Assembly: GCA_947034895.1 (NCBI GenBank)
Contig: OX344765.1
Span: 13,025,001-13,089,000, forward strand
Reading direction: 5' to 3'
From: Rhytidiadelphus loreus
Lineage: Eukaryota > Streptophyta > Bryopsida > Hypnales > Hylocomiaceae
DNA length: 64,000 bases
Below the pieces are notes generated by a model. The model searched no databases and was not told where the DNA came from. It saw only the letters and a program-made list of their open reading frames with translations. Positions 1 through 10,506 of the stretch are shown here, one piece after another. The translations under genes and the position numbers were made by a program. Numbering within the stretch: position 1 is the stretch's first letter; the number at the start of each line of letters is the position of its first letter.

Positions 1-850
1 TAAACAAATCCACACAAATTGGATCACACTACATTTGACAAAAGTCATGGCCTCTACTATGCTACCGTTTTGTGAGGGATAGGAACACTAAATGTTATAA
101 TGAAGACTAAGAACTACTAGATGAAGATGAAAGAGAAGAGTTCTTAGATTCATCAACAATATGTATTAATGAAATGTCTAGCAATAAATGATAAAAGCAT
201 ATAATTTAAAATGATATTTTATATTATATATGGACAAATAAATAATGGATTAATAAACTATGTATTTTTTTGTAAGAACAAAAAAAATGTCCCAAATAAA
301 TATCTCACTAGGTTCTTTCATTGTAATTGCACCTCTTAGTCAAAAGCTACTTAAATTCTTAAACTTTCAACATTCTATATGTTTTGATATAGTGCATCTC
401 ATGAACCAAGTTTATCTTCACACTACCATTTTCAATGGTTTTGCATAATAAGAAAGAATGATGTAGCCTAAAAAAATTTCAAAGCTAAAACTCATGTCAC
501 TATTTTACTATATTGTGAAGATTTAAATATAAAATACATGCAAAATATTTTTCATATATTCATGTCATTTATAGCATCTTACAAAAAATTGTTTGATTCC
601 ATTGGTTGAAATAATATGGATTTTGCCAAATAATGCCAAGTTAACTTGTTTGGTCAAAATCCTTGTTATGTAGTTTGTTTATGCCTAATGTCTATGGGAT
701 TTTTTTTGGGGACTTAAATTGAAAAGATGTGACCATAAAAATAGATTTGGTTTCCATTTAGCAATACTTGAGCCTCAAATGTTGGATTCATTCTTTTGTA
801 CCTCATGCACATTCACAATACTAATAAATGATAGTTACCTCAATCATGGA
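1..850. other. AT-rich intergenic DNA
   Basis: No supported gene. The longest open frame (62 codons at 260-448) has no recognisable motif and typical AT-rich composition. Nothing else stands out before the tandem array at 851. Confidence 0.6.
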
Positions 851-1110
851 TGACACATGATTATTTTTTATTCAATCATAAATCATCTTTATTTTTGTCC
901 AATTTGTTATAGATTTAGATGACATATGACTCATTTTTGTTCAATCATAAATCATCTTTATTTTTGTCCAATTCATTATAGAATTGCATGACATATAACT
1001 CATTTTTGTTCAATCATAAATCATCTTTATTTTTGTTCAATTCATTACAGATTTAGATGACATATGACTCATTTTTATTCAATCATAAATCATCTTTATT
1101 TTGATCTACT
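851..1110. repeat. Tandem array, 69-bp unit, about 3.8 copies
   Basis: Copies begin at 851, 920, 989 and 1058, exactly 69 bp apart. Each unit starts with a TGACATATGACTCATTTTT-like segment followed by CAATCATAAATCATCTTTAT. The last copy is partial and degrades near 1110. The units differ by a few substitutions and no indels, so the array is moderately young. It is non-coding and AT-rich. Confidence 0.9.
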
Positions 1111-1719
1111 ATCAAATCATAATTGTTTTTGCTATTTGATTGAATGTCGTTTGCACTTGAGTTTGAAGGTGAGACCATGAAGTATGATTGAAGTTAAAAA
1201 TAAAAATTCACAAATTATTGGATCTTGACTAAGACTATTCGGAAGCTTGAAGCACTTATTAACAACAAGGTACAAATTTGTTCATTAACACATATCATTA
1301 TTATATATATACTGATATATTTTCAAATCATTATGTTAAAGTTGTGATTTACAAACTACTATTTATTATTTTTGTTTTTAAAAGAATATTGTTTTATTCT
1401 AATTTTTAAATTATGATTATGGTTATTAATAATTACTCATCAATTTGGTATAATCAATTATTCATATATGTCATCATCCATCATTAATCATTAATTTCTT
1501 ATTAATTATTAGTAAATATACAAATATGCATATGATCCAATGAAAGTATGTAGATCCATACAAATATACATACGACCATTTCTATGTAGAATTATCATTG
1601 TATTATATACAAATCTACATACTTTCATAAATGGCTTTCCTATTGAATTCTACTGTAGATAAAATCGAAAGAATTAACACATGTTACCCTACCCAAGTAC
1701 CCATGGTCATCCTTACTTA
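1111..1719. other. AT-rich intergenic DNA
   Basis: No open frame or structure could be supported here. Confidence 0.5.
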
Positions 1720-1990
1720 CATGTGCCTCTTCAAAAGAAAATTTATGTTTTCAAAGAGATGGGTTTTGTTACACCCAGAGTTGCCCCACCTATGATTACC
1801 CTTAACACTTGCATGCGCCTCTTGAGGAAAAAAATTGTGTATTTAAGGAGATGACCTTTCTTAAACCCATTGTCACCCTTTGCGGGGTTGTCGTTACTTG
1901 CATGTGCCCTTTGAGAGAGAAAAAAAAATTATTCGAGGAAATTGACCTTTCTTCTATCCGCGGTAGCAATTTTTGAAGTCACTTCTCCCA
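1720..1990. repeat. Degenerate tandem repeat, ~90-bp unit, 3 copies
   Basis: Three units start with CATGTGCCTCTT-like words at 1720, 1812 and 1901 (spacings 92 and 89). Each continues with an A-rich tract, then GAGATGACCTTTCTT-like and pyrimidine-rich blocks. The copies are diverged. No coding potential. Confidence 0.65.
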
Positions 1991-2479
1991 CACATGTTTC
2001 TTGAGGACAACACAATTCTTTTGGAAGGAGTGGAGGACTAGTCTTCTATAATAATCAATTATGAATGATTTGTCATGTTGACTCTAAATATAATAAACAA
2101 AGGGTGATGATTTAAAAAAATATTCTTATCATTTATTGCAATTTTCAAAGATTCATTCTATTGAAAGTGGAGGCAACACACTATTGTTTATAGAATGGTT
2201 CCAATAGTTGGATAAAGTGTAAATCAACAATACTTCAATAAGATTAGAACTACACTCACCATGTATTTAGTCTACTCTTCATCCATGACATGGATCGAAA
2301 CTAATCAATTGCAAAGATCATGGACATTATTCAACTTTCCACAAGGTGCAAACACAGTGATTTCAAGAAAGAGAAATTTGTCTAATTGATTGGGCAAGGC
2401 ATCGTAATCCACGATTGCTAGCATGTGAGCCTAGGATCTTGAGCCCATGAGCCTAGGAGCCTAGGCTCCTATGTTATAA

Positions 2480-2880
2480 GTACCTATACTATAGGCACCT
2501 TTCATAGTTATAGGATATTTATATTATAGGTGTCTATATTGTAGGTACCTATGTTATAAGCACCTTCTATGGTTATAGAATATTTATATTATAGGTGTCT
2601 ATATTATGGGTACCTATGTTATAAGCACCTTTGATGATTATAGGATGTTTATATTATAAGTGTCTATATTGTAAATACCTATGTTATAGGCACCTTCCAT
2701 GGTCATAGGATATTTATATTATAGGTGTCTATGTTATAGGTACCTATGTTATAAATACCTTCCTCGATACCTTCTATGGTGATAGGGTACTTATATTATA
2801 AGTATGTATGTTATAGACACCTTCAATAATTATAAAGTATCTACTTACATCTAGGCTCAAGGCTCCCATTTCTAGGCTCC
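2480..2880. repeat. Tandem array, 65-bp unit, about 6 copies
   Basis: The CACCTT word recurs at 2496, 2561, 2626 and 2691, then as TACCTT at 2756, each 65 bp apart, with a last degenerate copy near 2818. Each unit holds GGATATTTATATTATAGGTG and GGTACCTATGTTATA. The flanks repeat a short GAGCCTAGG word (2428-2470 and again near 2855-2880). Simple satellite-like expansion, not coding. Confidence 0.9.
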
Positions 2881-3544
2881 CATGCTAGTGTCGTTGCATC
2901 ATAACCTACTCGGAGGATGTCAAATATGGAGTCATTGTAAAACCATTTTCTTCCCTAGAAGATCTTTGACTTGTAGAGCCACTAGAGGGGCTCGTGTGCA
3001 TAAGTGCCCCTTAGATAGGGCCCCAATGCTTGGAAGGACAACATATGATAGTGTCTTGGAAGAGGCCTATATTTAAATACTTTAATAGGTTCATCTTTGT
3101 TCAGAAATAAACACCGTTGGATACAAGACTTCATCACTTCCATCTCCTCAACTATAAATGGTGAGACAAGCCGGGCAAGCACAAATGCATGCTGTAGAAA
3201 GAATCTCAAGGCCTCATCTTCATCCAAATTTGGAACCTAGATATAGGAAACTTTCTCATGAGGTATGCTTGCAATGTTTAAATCCCTGTTAATTGAAGGG
3301 ATTTCTATGGGTTCCCTTCCAATATAGTTTTCAAATTCTCCGAACTACGAGATGTCACAATTGATTTGCTTCTTGGGCTCAAGAAGTGTAGTCTAATTTT
3401 TCTCTTTTTATAGAATTTTTTCGAGTTTCTATGACATTTTCTATATTATTTATATATATTTTAGATATTGAGCATTAAAGTAGTCTCTATTTGTACTAAA
3501 ATGTCCAAAAAGTAAAAAGATACTTTAGTAAGTAGCTACAAACT
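2881..3544. other. Intergenic DNA, no supported gene
   Basis: Small overlapping open frames on both strands (2882-3076 plus, 2982-3227 minus) show no known motif and are treated as chance. Confidence 0.5.
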
Positions 3545-4795
3545 AATAGGAAAGGGCAAAAAGGCAAAGAAAAAGTTAAAGTAAAAGTTCTAGAAAGAAA
3601 AAGATAAAAAAGTTAAAGAAAAGGAGAAAGATAAAGAAAAAGAAAATTAAAGAAAAAAATTAGGGATTCGGAGGCGCGAGTAGGAACATCGCGCCGGTCG
3701 CGACGCGCTGCAACCTTTCTGATCACCCCTGGATTTTGATTTAATTTCTTTTCTTCTTTCAATCTCTCTCTCTCCCGTCTGTTATCGTTTCTTTTTCTTC
3801 TTCATGTGCTATTGGTTGTTGTAAAAAGTGCTATAATTTTGCGCAATTTGTGCTGAGAAATAAAAATATTGTTTCAATAATGCTGTGTTGCTATGACTGA
3901 ATTGTAATTCAGTGTTGAATTTCGCTGTAAAATTTGAGTGTTTTCTGGTTAGTTTGGAAATTTGAATCGGCAGATGGCCCTGGCGGATTCACTCATTGCG
4001 ATTATGCAGCGTTGAATTTTAAGTTGGAGAGCACGTGTGTGGGGGACGAATTGCTGTTGGATGGCGCTTTGTTTGCAATGACGAACTGATTAGGTGGGAG
4101 TTTGAAACTTGTTGTATCGAGAGATTCTTCGTGGTGCTGCGAGGTGGAGAGATTGGGGTGCTGAATTGGTAGGTTGAGATTTCCGATTACGGATTTGGGT
4201 CCTGGGTGCCGATCACATGGAATTCATTCCATCAAATCGATGCTATGACTGATGAATCAGCAGCCTCATAGCGGTGAAGATTGACGCGGAACAAATAGTC
4301 ATTGGAGTCGGTGAGAGCACTTGGTTGCAACCGGTTGTTGACTGATTTGCTGATCAGGGATTCGAGAAAGTTCGGTGGAGGTGACAACAGTTTAAATTCG
4401 GGATTTGGAGTCAGCCTCTGGTGCCGACCGATTCGGAGAACGACGAGCCTGTAGAGTGACTTCAGCCGATCGCGTGATCGTCAATTACGGAAGAAAGGGA
4501 ATCGGACGAGAAATTGAGTGAATCAATTGAGAAATTGAGCGCCGAAGTGGAGGAAAAGTCGCCGCTGTGCGCAGACAGGCGCAGCGCGGTGTCGACAGGG
4601 AGTCTCGGGAATGAAGTCTCGAGATAGGGTGAGGTCCCCAAACGAGGGCTCGAGGTACGGTTGGGACCTGGGCTAGTTCCGATCAGGATCCCATTCTCAG
4701 GAAGACACTTGGTTTGGGTCTGGCTGGGTATTACGGAGGGTTATTGTCCGGGTATCTCAAGGGAAGGGTATCAACTGGTGTATGAAAATAGGGCC
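3545..4795. other. Purine tract followed by GC-rich non-coding block
   Basis: Positions 3545-3665 are almost pure A/G on the plus strand. From 3666 to about 4790 the sequence turns clearly GC-richer than its surroundings (for example GCGCGAG and CGCGACGCGCTGC words near 3670-3710) but has no long open frame on either strand. An old LTR or retroelement leader, or the 5' part of a lost gene, are both possible. No partner LTR was recognised in the window, so no assignment is made. Confidence 0.35.
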
Positions 4796-5400
4796 TAAAG
4801 GCTTTTAATTTAAAAAAAAAATTCAAAATTCAAAATCATTCATTAAAAAAACGAATTAAAATAAAGGGACAGATTTTCGAACGGCCCTTTGGGCTGTACC
4901 ACTAGTTTAGGTAGAGTTATTAGTACTTATTAGATTGTTAGTAAATGTTTTAATTCTATATGTTGTATTGATTTGGGATTGTAGGTGGTTGCTAATCCTT
5001 GATATTGGCCATATTGTCCTAGAGCTTTGGAGGTGACTTTTTGTAAGTATATCCTAAACTCTTAAACTCTAAATATTTTGAAATATTAAACATGTATATT
5101 TATACTAGTTTCAAAATACTATAGTGGGCTGTACTAAAGTCTAAGTCCTGCATTGCATCCATACACAAGTCAGTCCGCCCTGAACTATTGTCAAGAACTA
5201 TTGTCCTGAGCCCTAGGACACTAGACAGGACAAGGACATGCATGCTGAGTCTTTTATCTTATAATGGACGGTTGAGTGTTTCTTGGGGTATTTAGTGGGA
5301 ATAAAAGTGAATTTTCATTCTAATTTTCAAAACACAAGTACATAAGTGACATTTTGAACACGCAACACTGACCTTACATAGATCATTCCCTAGCGTTCGA
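4796..5400. other. Intergenic DNA, nothing recognised
   Basis: AT-rich sequence without a supported open frame or terminal repeats. Confidence 0.45.
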
Positions 5401-5930
5401 ACTTGGTAGCGTTTGGAATAGGGATTCCAAAATCCTAACTACAAGAAGTTGAGAAGGATCTAATATTTTGTGCTTCCCTTAGGCACATTGTCCAAGGCTA
5501 GAAATACATGTTGCTTTGGCAAGGCGTTTATTAAGATGGCATAGCCTTGAGAGGAACAACAATCTTGATGTCAATGAACATACATTGCAACCACACTTGT
5601 TTTTATCCAACATTTCAAACAAATAGACAAATTCAAATTCAAAAGAAGTGTTTCTTGAAATCTATCAACGTGTTGAACATTAAGTAGAAACAACTAAAGT
5701 TGTAAAAAACTATTCAATAATTTTGGCCTTGCATCAGTGACTCCAGGATCAACTTTTGGACTTTGATGATGTTTTCGTCCTTGAAGCCTTTATAACCCTT
5801 CAGCTCAATGTGGACAACCTGTTTAGCAAACTCTACATAGTAAATATTGCATAGAGCCTTCAAAGGAGTGTCTTCCCTACACCACCAATATCATGCATGT
5901 ACCTACAATTCAAGCATGTGCCATACTCCA
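5400..5930 (-). pseudogene. NB-ARC (NLR-type NTPase) relic
   Basis: Read on the minus strand, about 5893-5860 gives a P-loop, HDIGGVGKT, the Walker A motif of plant NB-ARC domains. After a one-base frame change come KALCNIYYVEFAKQ and a piece ending LILESLMQG (to about 5715). Further downstream (about 5540-5500) an HVFLALDNV segment corresponds to the kinase-2 motif. The frame is broken by at least one shift and several stops, and no LRR was found. NB-ARC domains are the nucleotide switch of plant immune receptors. The relic lies just downstream of, and on the same strand as, the TIR-gene relic at 6.1-8.0 kb, separated by a MITE. Whether the two were ever one gene cannot be decided. Confidence 0.6.
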
Positions 5931-6014
5931 CTTTGCAGAAGATATACCATTTGTACTTATCAAACTCCACAACTACAACTTGCCAATTCACAAACTCACA
6001 ATGACGATCCTCAA

Positions 6015-6124
6015 ATGTGTTGGTCATGAATTGATAGATTATAGTTCACACAACATGTGAACTAAGATGGAATCTTACTATGATTCCTCAAATCTATCAA
6101 TCTATCATTTTATGACCAACACAT
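6015..6124. mobile_element. Small MITE with 13-bp terminal inverted repeats
   Basis: ATGTGTTGGTCAT at 6015-6027 is matched by its exact reverse complement at 6112-6124. A second inverted pair (TTGATAGATT / AATCTATCAA) lies further inside. About 110 bp, no coding capacity. It sits between the NB-ARC relic and the 3' end of the TIR-gene relic. No clear target duplication was seen. Confidence 0.6.
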
Positions 6125-6904
6125 GGAGTCTTATTACGACTCCATGGCCGAAACGTCAAATTGAACATCTTATGGATGAAGTTTGCAAATAGAAGCCACA
6201 ATCGCTCTTTTGCACTCCACTTTGGAGTCAGAGTCTTTTGCAAATACCAATCCGTCTACAAAAGCAAGAAAGCTAAGAGCTTCAACTATACGTTCATTGG
6301 ATTCTACCCCATGAGAATCAACCTCAGTTGTCATGTCCAATTGTTTCTGCTTCTACCTTTAAAAGTCAACATACATTTGGGCTTCACTATGGCATAAGAA
6401 AATCTTGTGCTTTGGTAACAATTTCATTTCCTCCTTGCATTGATCATCTCCAAGACACATTGGTCAATCAGTCTTAAATAGTAGAGTGTCCAGTTCATGA
6501 ACCAAACCTCCATTAATATATTGCGCAAATAATAAATAAGTATGCATGCATGACAAAACTAATTTATCTATCAAGTTGAACTTGTAGATAGAGATCAAAA
6601 CTTTGATGACATCTTCTACTTGAATTAGAAGCCATGGCCCTTGTCCATCCCAACTTCAATCAAGATAGGGTTGACAAATTCTTACATCCAGGGCTAAATC
6701 ACATCCATTTATTTGACGTCCGGACTCAACGGACTTTCCATTAGCTTTAGACGACTGCCGTTAGAAAATTATAATAGGCGGAAAAACTTAGCGCAACAGA
6801 TGGTAGTAAATAGATGCACCAGAGGACAATTTCTAGTGAATAGCAAATAGATTTAAGGATAGCCTTTGACGGACGGGTTGACGGACAGATTGGCGGTGGA
6901 CAAT

Positions 6905-7121
6905 CACTAGAAGAAACCCGTGTTTTAGGTTACGTTTTGTAATTTTTCAAAACGGATTTTAGGTGATGTCTATTGCAACATGCCCATGTTTTTATGTCAA
7001 CATTGATGTTATGTTGAACGTATTTTTGACATAAAAATATGGGTATGTTGCAATGGATGTCACCTAAAATCCGTTTAAAAAAATTACAAAACGTAACCTA
7101 AAACGCGGGTTTCTTATAGTG
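6905..7121. mobile_element. CACTA-type MITE with 3-bp target duplication
   Basis: The element runs from CACTAGAAGAAACCCG at 6905 to CGGGTTTCTTATAGTG ending at 7121 (217 bp). The inverted repeat continues inward over most of the length (AGGTTACGTTTTGTAATTTT against its complement), making it nearly a foldback. AAT precedes (6902-6904) and follows (7122-7124) the element. CACTA ends and a 3-bp duplication define the CMC/CACTA superfamily. There is no coding capacity, so it depended on a transposase elsewhere. It lies within copy A of the TIR gene. Confidence 0.9.
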
Positions 7122-7129
7122 AATGGACA

Positions 7130-7300
7130 AACATTTTTTTGACATTATCAAACACCCTCTCTGAAATTTGTCCATAACTTTTAGGTGGAGAGTCCAAACC
7201 TAAAACAAATTTTTGGAGATGAAACTTTACTTGATTTTCAAATTTTTTCAAGTGCAAAGTTTAAAAAAAGAAGATATTCTAATATGATAAAATAAAGTCT
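7130..7300. repeat. Single arm of a dispersed foldback repeat
   Basis: Sequence from about 7140 (ACCCTCTCTGAAATTTGTCC, then AAATTTTTGGAGATGAAACT) matches one arm of the inverted repeat at 44823-44993. Here the second arm was not found. Confidence 0.6.
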
Positions 7301-8052
7301 GAAAATATATTTTGAGCACGATTCCTTCGACTGCCAACCGCCCATCCATCCGCCCAGTTGTCTACTTGTACTAAAACATTGGGTTGGACTGTCAATTGAT
7401 TTCCCTTTAAATGTGCTTAAAGGACACACTTGACAAATCTTGGTGTATAATTGTCCCTTGGACATCATAATGCATGGTCTAGTCTTTCTTCTCTTTCCTA
7501 GACTTTTGCAACTTCTTTTCGCTCCAGGCTTCAATTTAATTGCACTAGGACATACTATGTTGATCAATCCTTCAATACAAACTTTAGCGCCATATACCCT
7601 CCCCATTACTAGTGGCGGACTACTAATGGGTACACTAAAAACATCATGTTCTTCACTCTCCATGGTTGCGCACACAACAAAGCAATCAAAAGCAGTAACG
7701 TAACTGAGCTTTGTGACAGACTTGCACAAGCTGCATAGCTCCCTGATTCCTGATTGCAACGGGGCAATAGTCATAGCACAATCAGTCGTACTCGGGAATC
7801 ATAGTCATGCTAAACTAAAGAAGATTAATTGCCTAAATTTTCAACACCAAAAGGATTTAGGGTTTGGACTCCTCTCATATCTAGAAGCTGACCGGCAATT
7901 ATTTGCAAACTTAAAGACACCTGCCTCTCCTTCCGAAATCCTAAAATACATTTCCTTTCAATTCATACCAAATTCAAAACTACATGTTGGATCCACAAAC
8001 TGATCGACAAGTTGATCATTGGGCCAAAAGTCCCATGATGGAGCGATCGACG

Positions 8053-9448
8053 CCACAGCGCGCGGTGCAATTTATAACATGCCACGGCTGTGGCCTATGG
8101 GGTGCGTGGTCATTACAAACGCGATTGTCCTAAGAAAGCAAAGAATTTGAGCAACATTCCAATCCCAATGACGTCAGGAGTCAAGATAGCTGAGTTCAAC
8201 ATGTTGGAACATGTGGACGCTGCTAAAGGAGGCCCTGAACAAGAAATTATGATGACTAAGCGGGACCGTCGCCTAGCAGATCTCGACGTTGATACTACCC
8301 CATTCCAGAAACATATTAAATCCAAGAAGGACGAAGGACCTTCCCGGAGTAAGAGATCCCGATTGAGGATCGGGATCAACGACTTGCTCTTGAGTAGAGA
8401 CCAAGCCGATTATTCCATCGTCGTAGATCTTGGCAAGCAATCGGCGAATATCACAATCGGGCAGTTGGTCGCACGATGCCTATCGCTTCGTCGAGAGCTG
8501 AGGCAGGGCATTAGCACCAGGAGAGCCATAAATGAAGTAAATATTATGCAAAAGGTGAATGAGGAGTTGAAGGCCCCTCAAGTAACAACTTCGATTCGGG
8601 GGCACAAAATTGAAGGCTGCTTACTGGACGGAGGAGCTTCGGTAAACGTTATGTCCAAGTGGTTGTTCGATGAATTAGGATTATCGACGGACAAAGGTTC
8701 ATCCAATAGGTTGAAGGTAGCAAATCAAAGGTGTGTAAAATCCATTGGTATGATCTCACAATTACCTATAACTGTCAACGGAGTGGTGGTAAAGTTCGAC
8801 ATACACGTGTTAGCCATTACTGATAAGAAGGATGGATACTCCATGATCGTAGGCTGCCCTTGGTTAATAGGAGTCAAAGCCGTGAATTATTAGAAGTGAG
8901 GTTTCATGAGAATCGGTGAACGCCTGCACCGGATCAATATACAAGTAATACATGATAAGAACGGCAAGAGGAGAGTAAGTTCTCTAGAGGTATCATTTGA
9001 TGAAGACTACGACTCGGATTGGACAACTGACTTCTCAGACTCAGACTCAACCAACGAAACAGAAGGAGAGATTTACACGCTTGAGGTTTTGCCGCAAGTA
9101 ATAACTGGACGGGTTAGCAGTGAACCAAAAACAAGTAAGGAAAAAGAAATATTAGAAAAGATTCAATTTGGGCCGCTCCTTTCCTTGCAAGAGAGAGATG
9201 CATTGGAAAATATCGTTCAAGAATTTGTGCATTTATTCGTCACCTGCCATCAGGACTTGCCAAGTATAACGTTGGAGGAGCATCATATCGACCTCTTGGA
9301 GGGTGCAAAGCCGGTGCGAATTCATCATAGATGTTTAGCCCTTGGCAAAGCATCGATTCTAAAAATTGAAATAGACAAGTTGCTCAAAGGAGGTTTTATT
9401 ATACCAGTGAAGAACGCAGATTGGGTTTCATCGATTACATGGCCTTGA
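8053..9448 (+). pseudogene. Gypsy gag end, protease and start of RT
   Basis: Around 8080-8135 a CCHC knuckle is split by a frameshift: C-x2-C in one frame and GHYKRDC in the next. The frame 8090-8893 (267 codons) carries DGGASVNVM (about 8626-8652), the active-site turn of plant gypsy aspartic proteases. It ends at a stop (8891-8893), after which 8906-9448 continues with the acidic region and the start of RT (EEHHIDLLEGAKPVR, then KASILKIEIDKLLKGGFI). A frame change follows at 9421. Confidence 0.75.
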
Positions 9449-10500
9449 ATAAGGTTACAAAAAAAGATCGGCAACCCCTTCCTTTTATTGATGAGTTGTT
9501 GGACGAGGTGGCCGATCACCAAATGTACTCGTTCTGCGATGGCTATAGCGGTTATCATCAGATTAAATTAAGAGATGAAGATGTATACAAAATGACATTC
9601 ATGACTCCTTGGGGGACTTATACGTACCTCCGTATGTTGTTTGGGTTGTGTAACGTTGGGAGCACATTCCAACAGGTTCAAATGAAAATTTTTGAACCAT
9701 ATCTTGGCTAGTTTATAAGGGTGTATCTGAATGATTTTGCTATATACGGGAGTAGGTCTGCTCATCCTCAATTGGTGCAAGCAGCGTTCCAATGGTTATC
9801 GGAATATCGTTGCTCTCTAAGTCCTGAGAAATGTCAGTTTGGATCCCATGAAGGAGGCTTATTAGGACATGTGGTGTTTGAAAATGGTATCCGTGTCGAC
9901 CCTGAGAAGGTGCAAAGAATTCTAGAAATAAAAGACCCGGGGAATCGAGCTGAATTGTCTACTCTCATGGGGATGGCTATGTATCACAATTGGTTTATAC
10001 CTGACTTAGTTGGGGAGGCTAAGCCAATCACATCCTTGTTAAAGAAGACAACTCCTTTCTTATGGATGCCCGAATGTTCTTTAAGTCTTCAATACATTAG
10101 AAGAAGATTAGCAAGTGACTCGGTGATGTGACAACCGGATTGGCAAATCCCATTTATTATCAACCCTTTCGCTAGCCCGGTGTCAATCTCCATTGTTTTG
10201 CTGCAGAACGATTCAACGGGTAGGGTGCATCCTATTCAATAAGCTAGTAGATTACTAAATGACTGCAAAACTAGGTACTCGTTAGCTGAGCAAACATTCC
10301 TTTCCTTGCGATTCTCAACGGTGAAGTTCAAGCATTATTTGTCAGCTTGTTCTTTCCCAATAATCATACAAAGTGACCAAGATGCTCTGAAGCAAGTAAT
10401 GCAGCAAGCAAACCCGACTGGAAGAACAACAAGATTATTAGCCTCTCTCCAACAATTTGATTTTATCTTCCAACAACCAAGGAGCCAATGAGTCAACCAT
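9421..10500 (+). pseudogene. Gypsy reverse transcriptase and RNase H remnant
   Basis: 9421-9711 contains FCDGYSGYHQI and FGLCNVGSTFQ, typical RT blocks, and ends in a stop. The next frame (9721-10131) begins VYLNDFAIY, where the catalytic Y-x-D-D should be; the second Asp position is degraded, so polymerase activity would be lost. It continues through GHVVFENGIRVDPEKV and a thumb segment. RNase H follows from 10140 (SLAEQTFLSLRFSTVKFKHY, IQSDQDALK) with at least two stops. Confidence 0.8.
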
Positions 10501-10506
10501 GCTAAG

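Larger units (their letters stand above)
6125..8012 (-). pseudogene. Gutted paralog of the TIR-domain gene (copy A)
   Basis: Three blocks match the intact gene at 26594-28753 and its upstream DNA, in the same order on the minus strand. Block 7310-8012 matches 28440-29100: promoter region, start codon and about 95 N-terminal codons, beginning MESEEH. Block 6440-6660 matches 27600-27850, the segment just before the TIR domain, including the first TIR strand KPKIFLSHS as DNA. Block 6130-6390 matches 26600-26830, the C-terminus. The join near 6385 skips about 730 bp of the intact gene, so the TIR domain itself is missing. The Gly-rich linker and acidic part are also missing; their place holds unrelated DNA including a CACTA-type MITE. 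A 178-codon frame at 7238-7774 preserves the N-terminal region and then runs into foreign sequence. The gene is dead as a TIR protein; a short N-terminal peptide could still be made. Confidence 0.85.

Noticed and set aside
851..1110. CRISPR-like periodic repeat
   Set aside because: Whole 69-bp units are repeated without unique spacers, and the DNA is eukaryotic.
5847..6029. 60-codon Cys/His/Gln-rich plus-strand frame
   Set aside because: It lies antisense over the NB-ARC P-loop, which is the better-supported reading.
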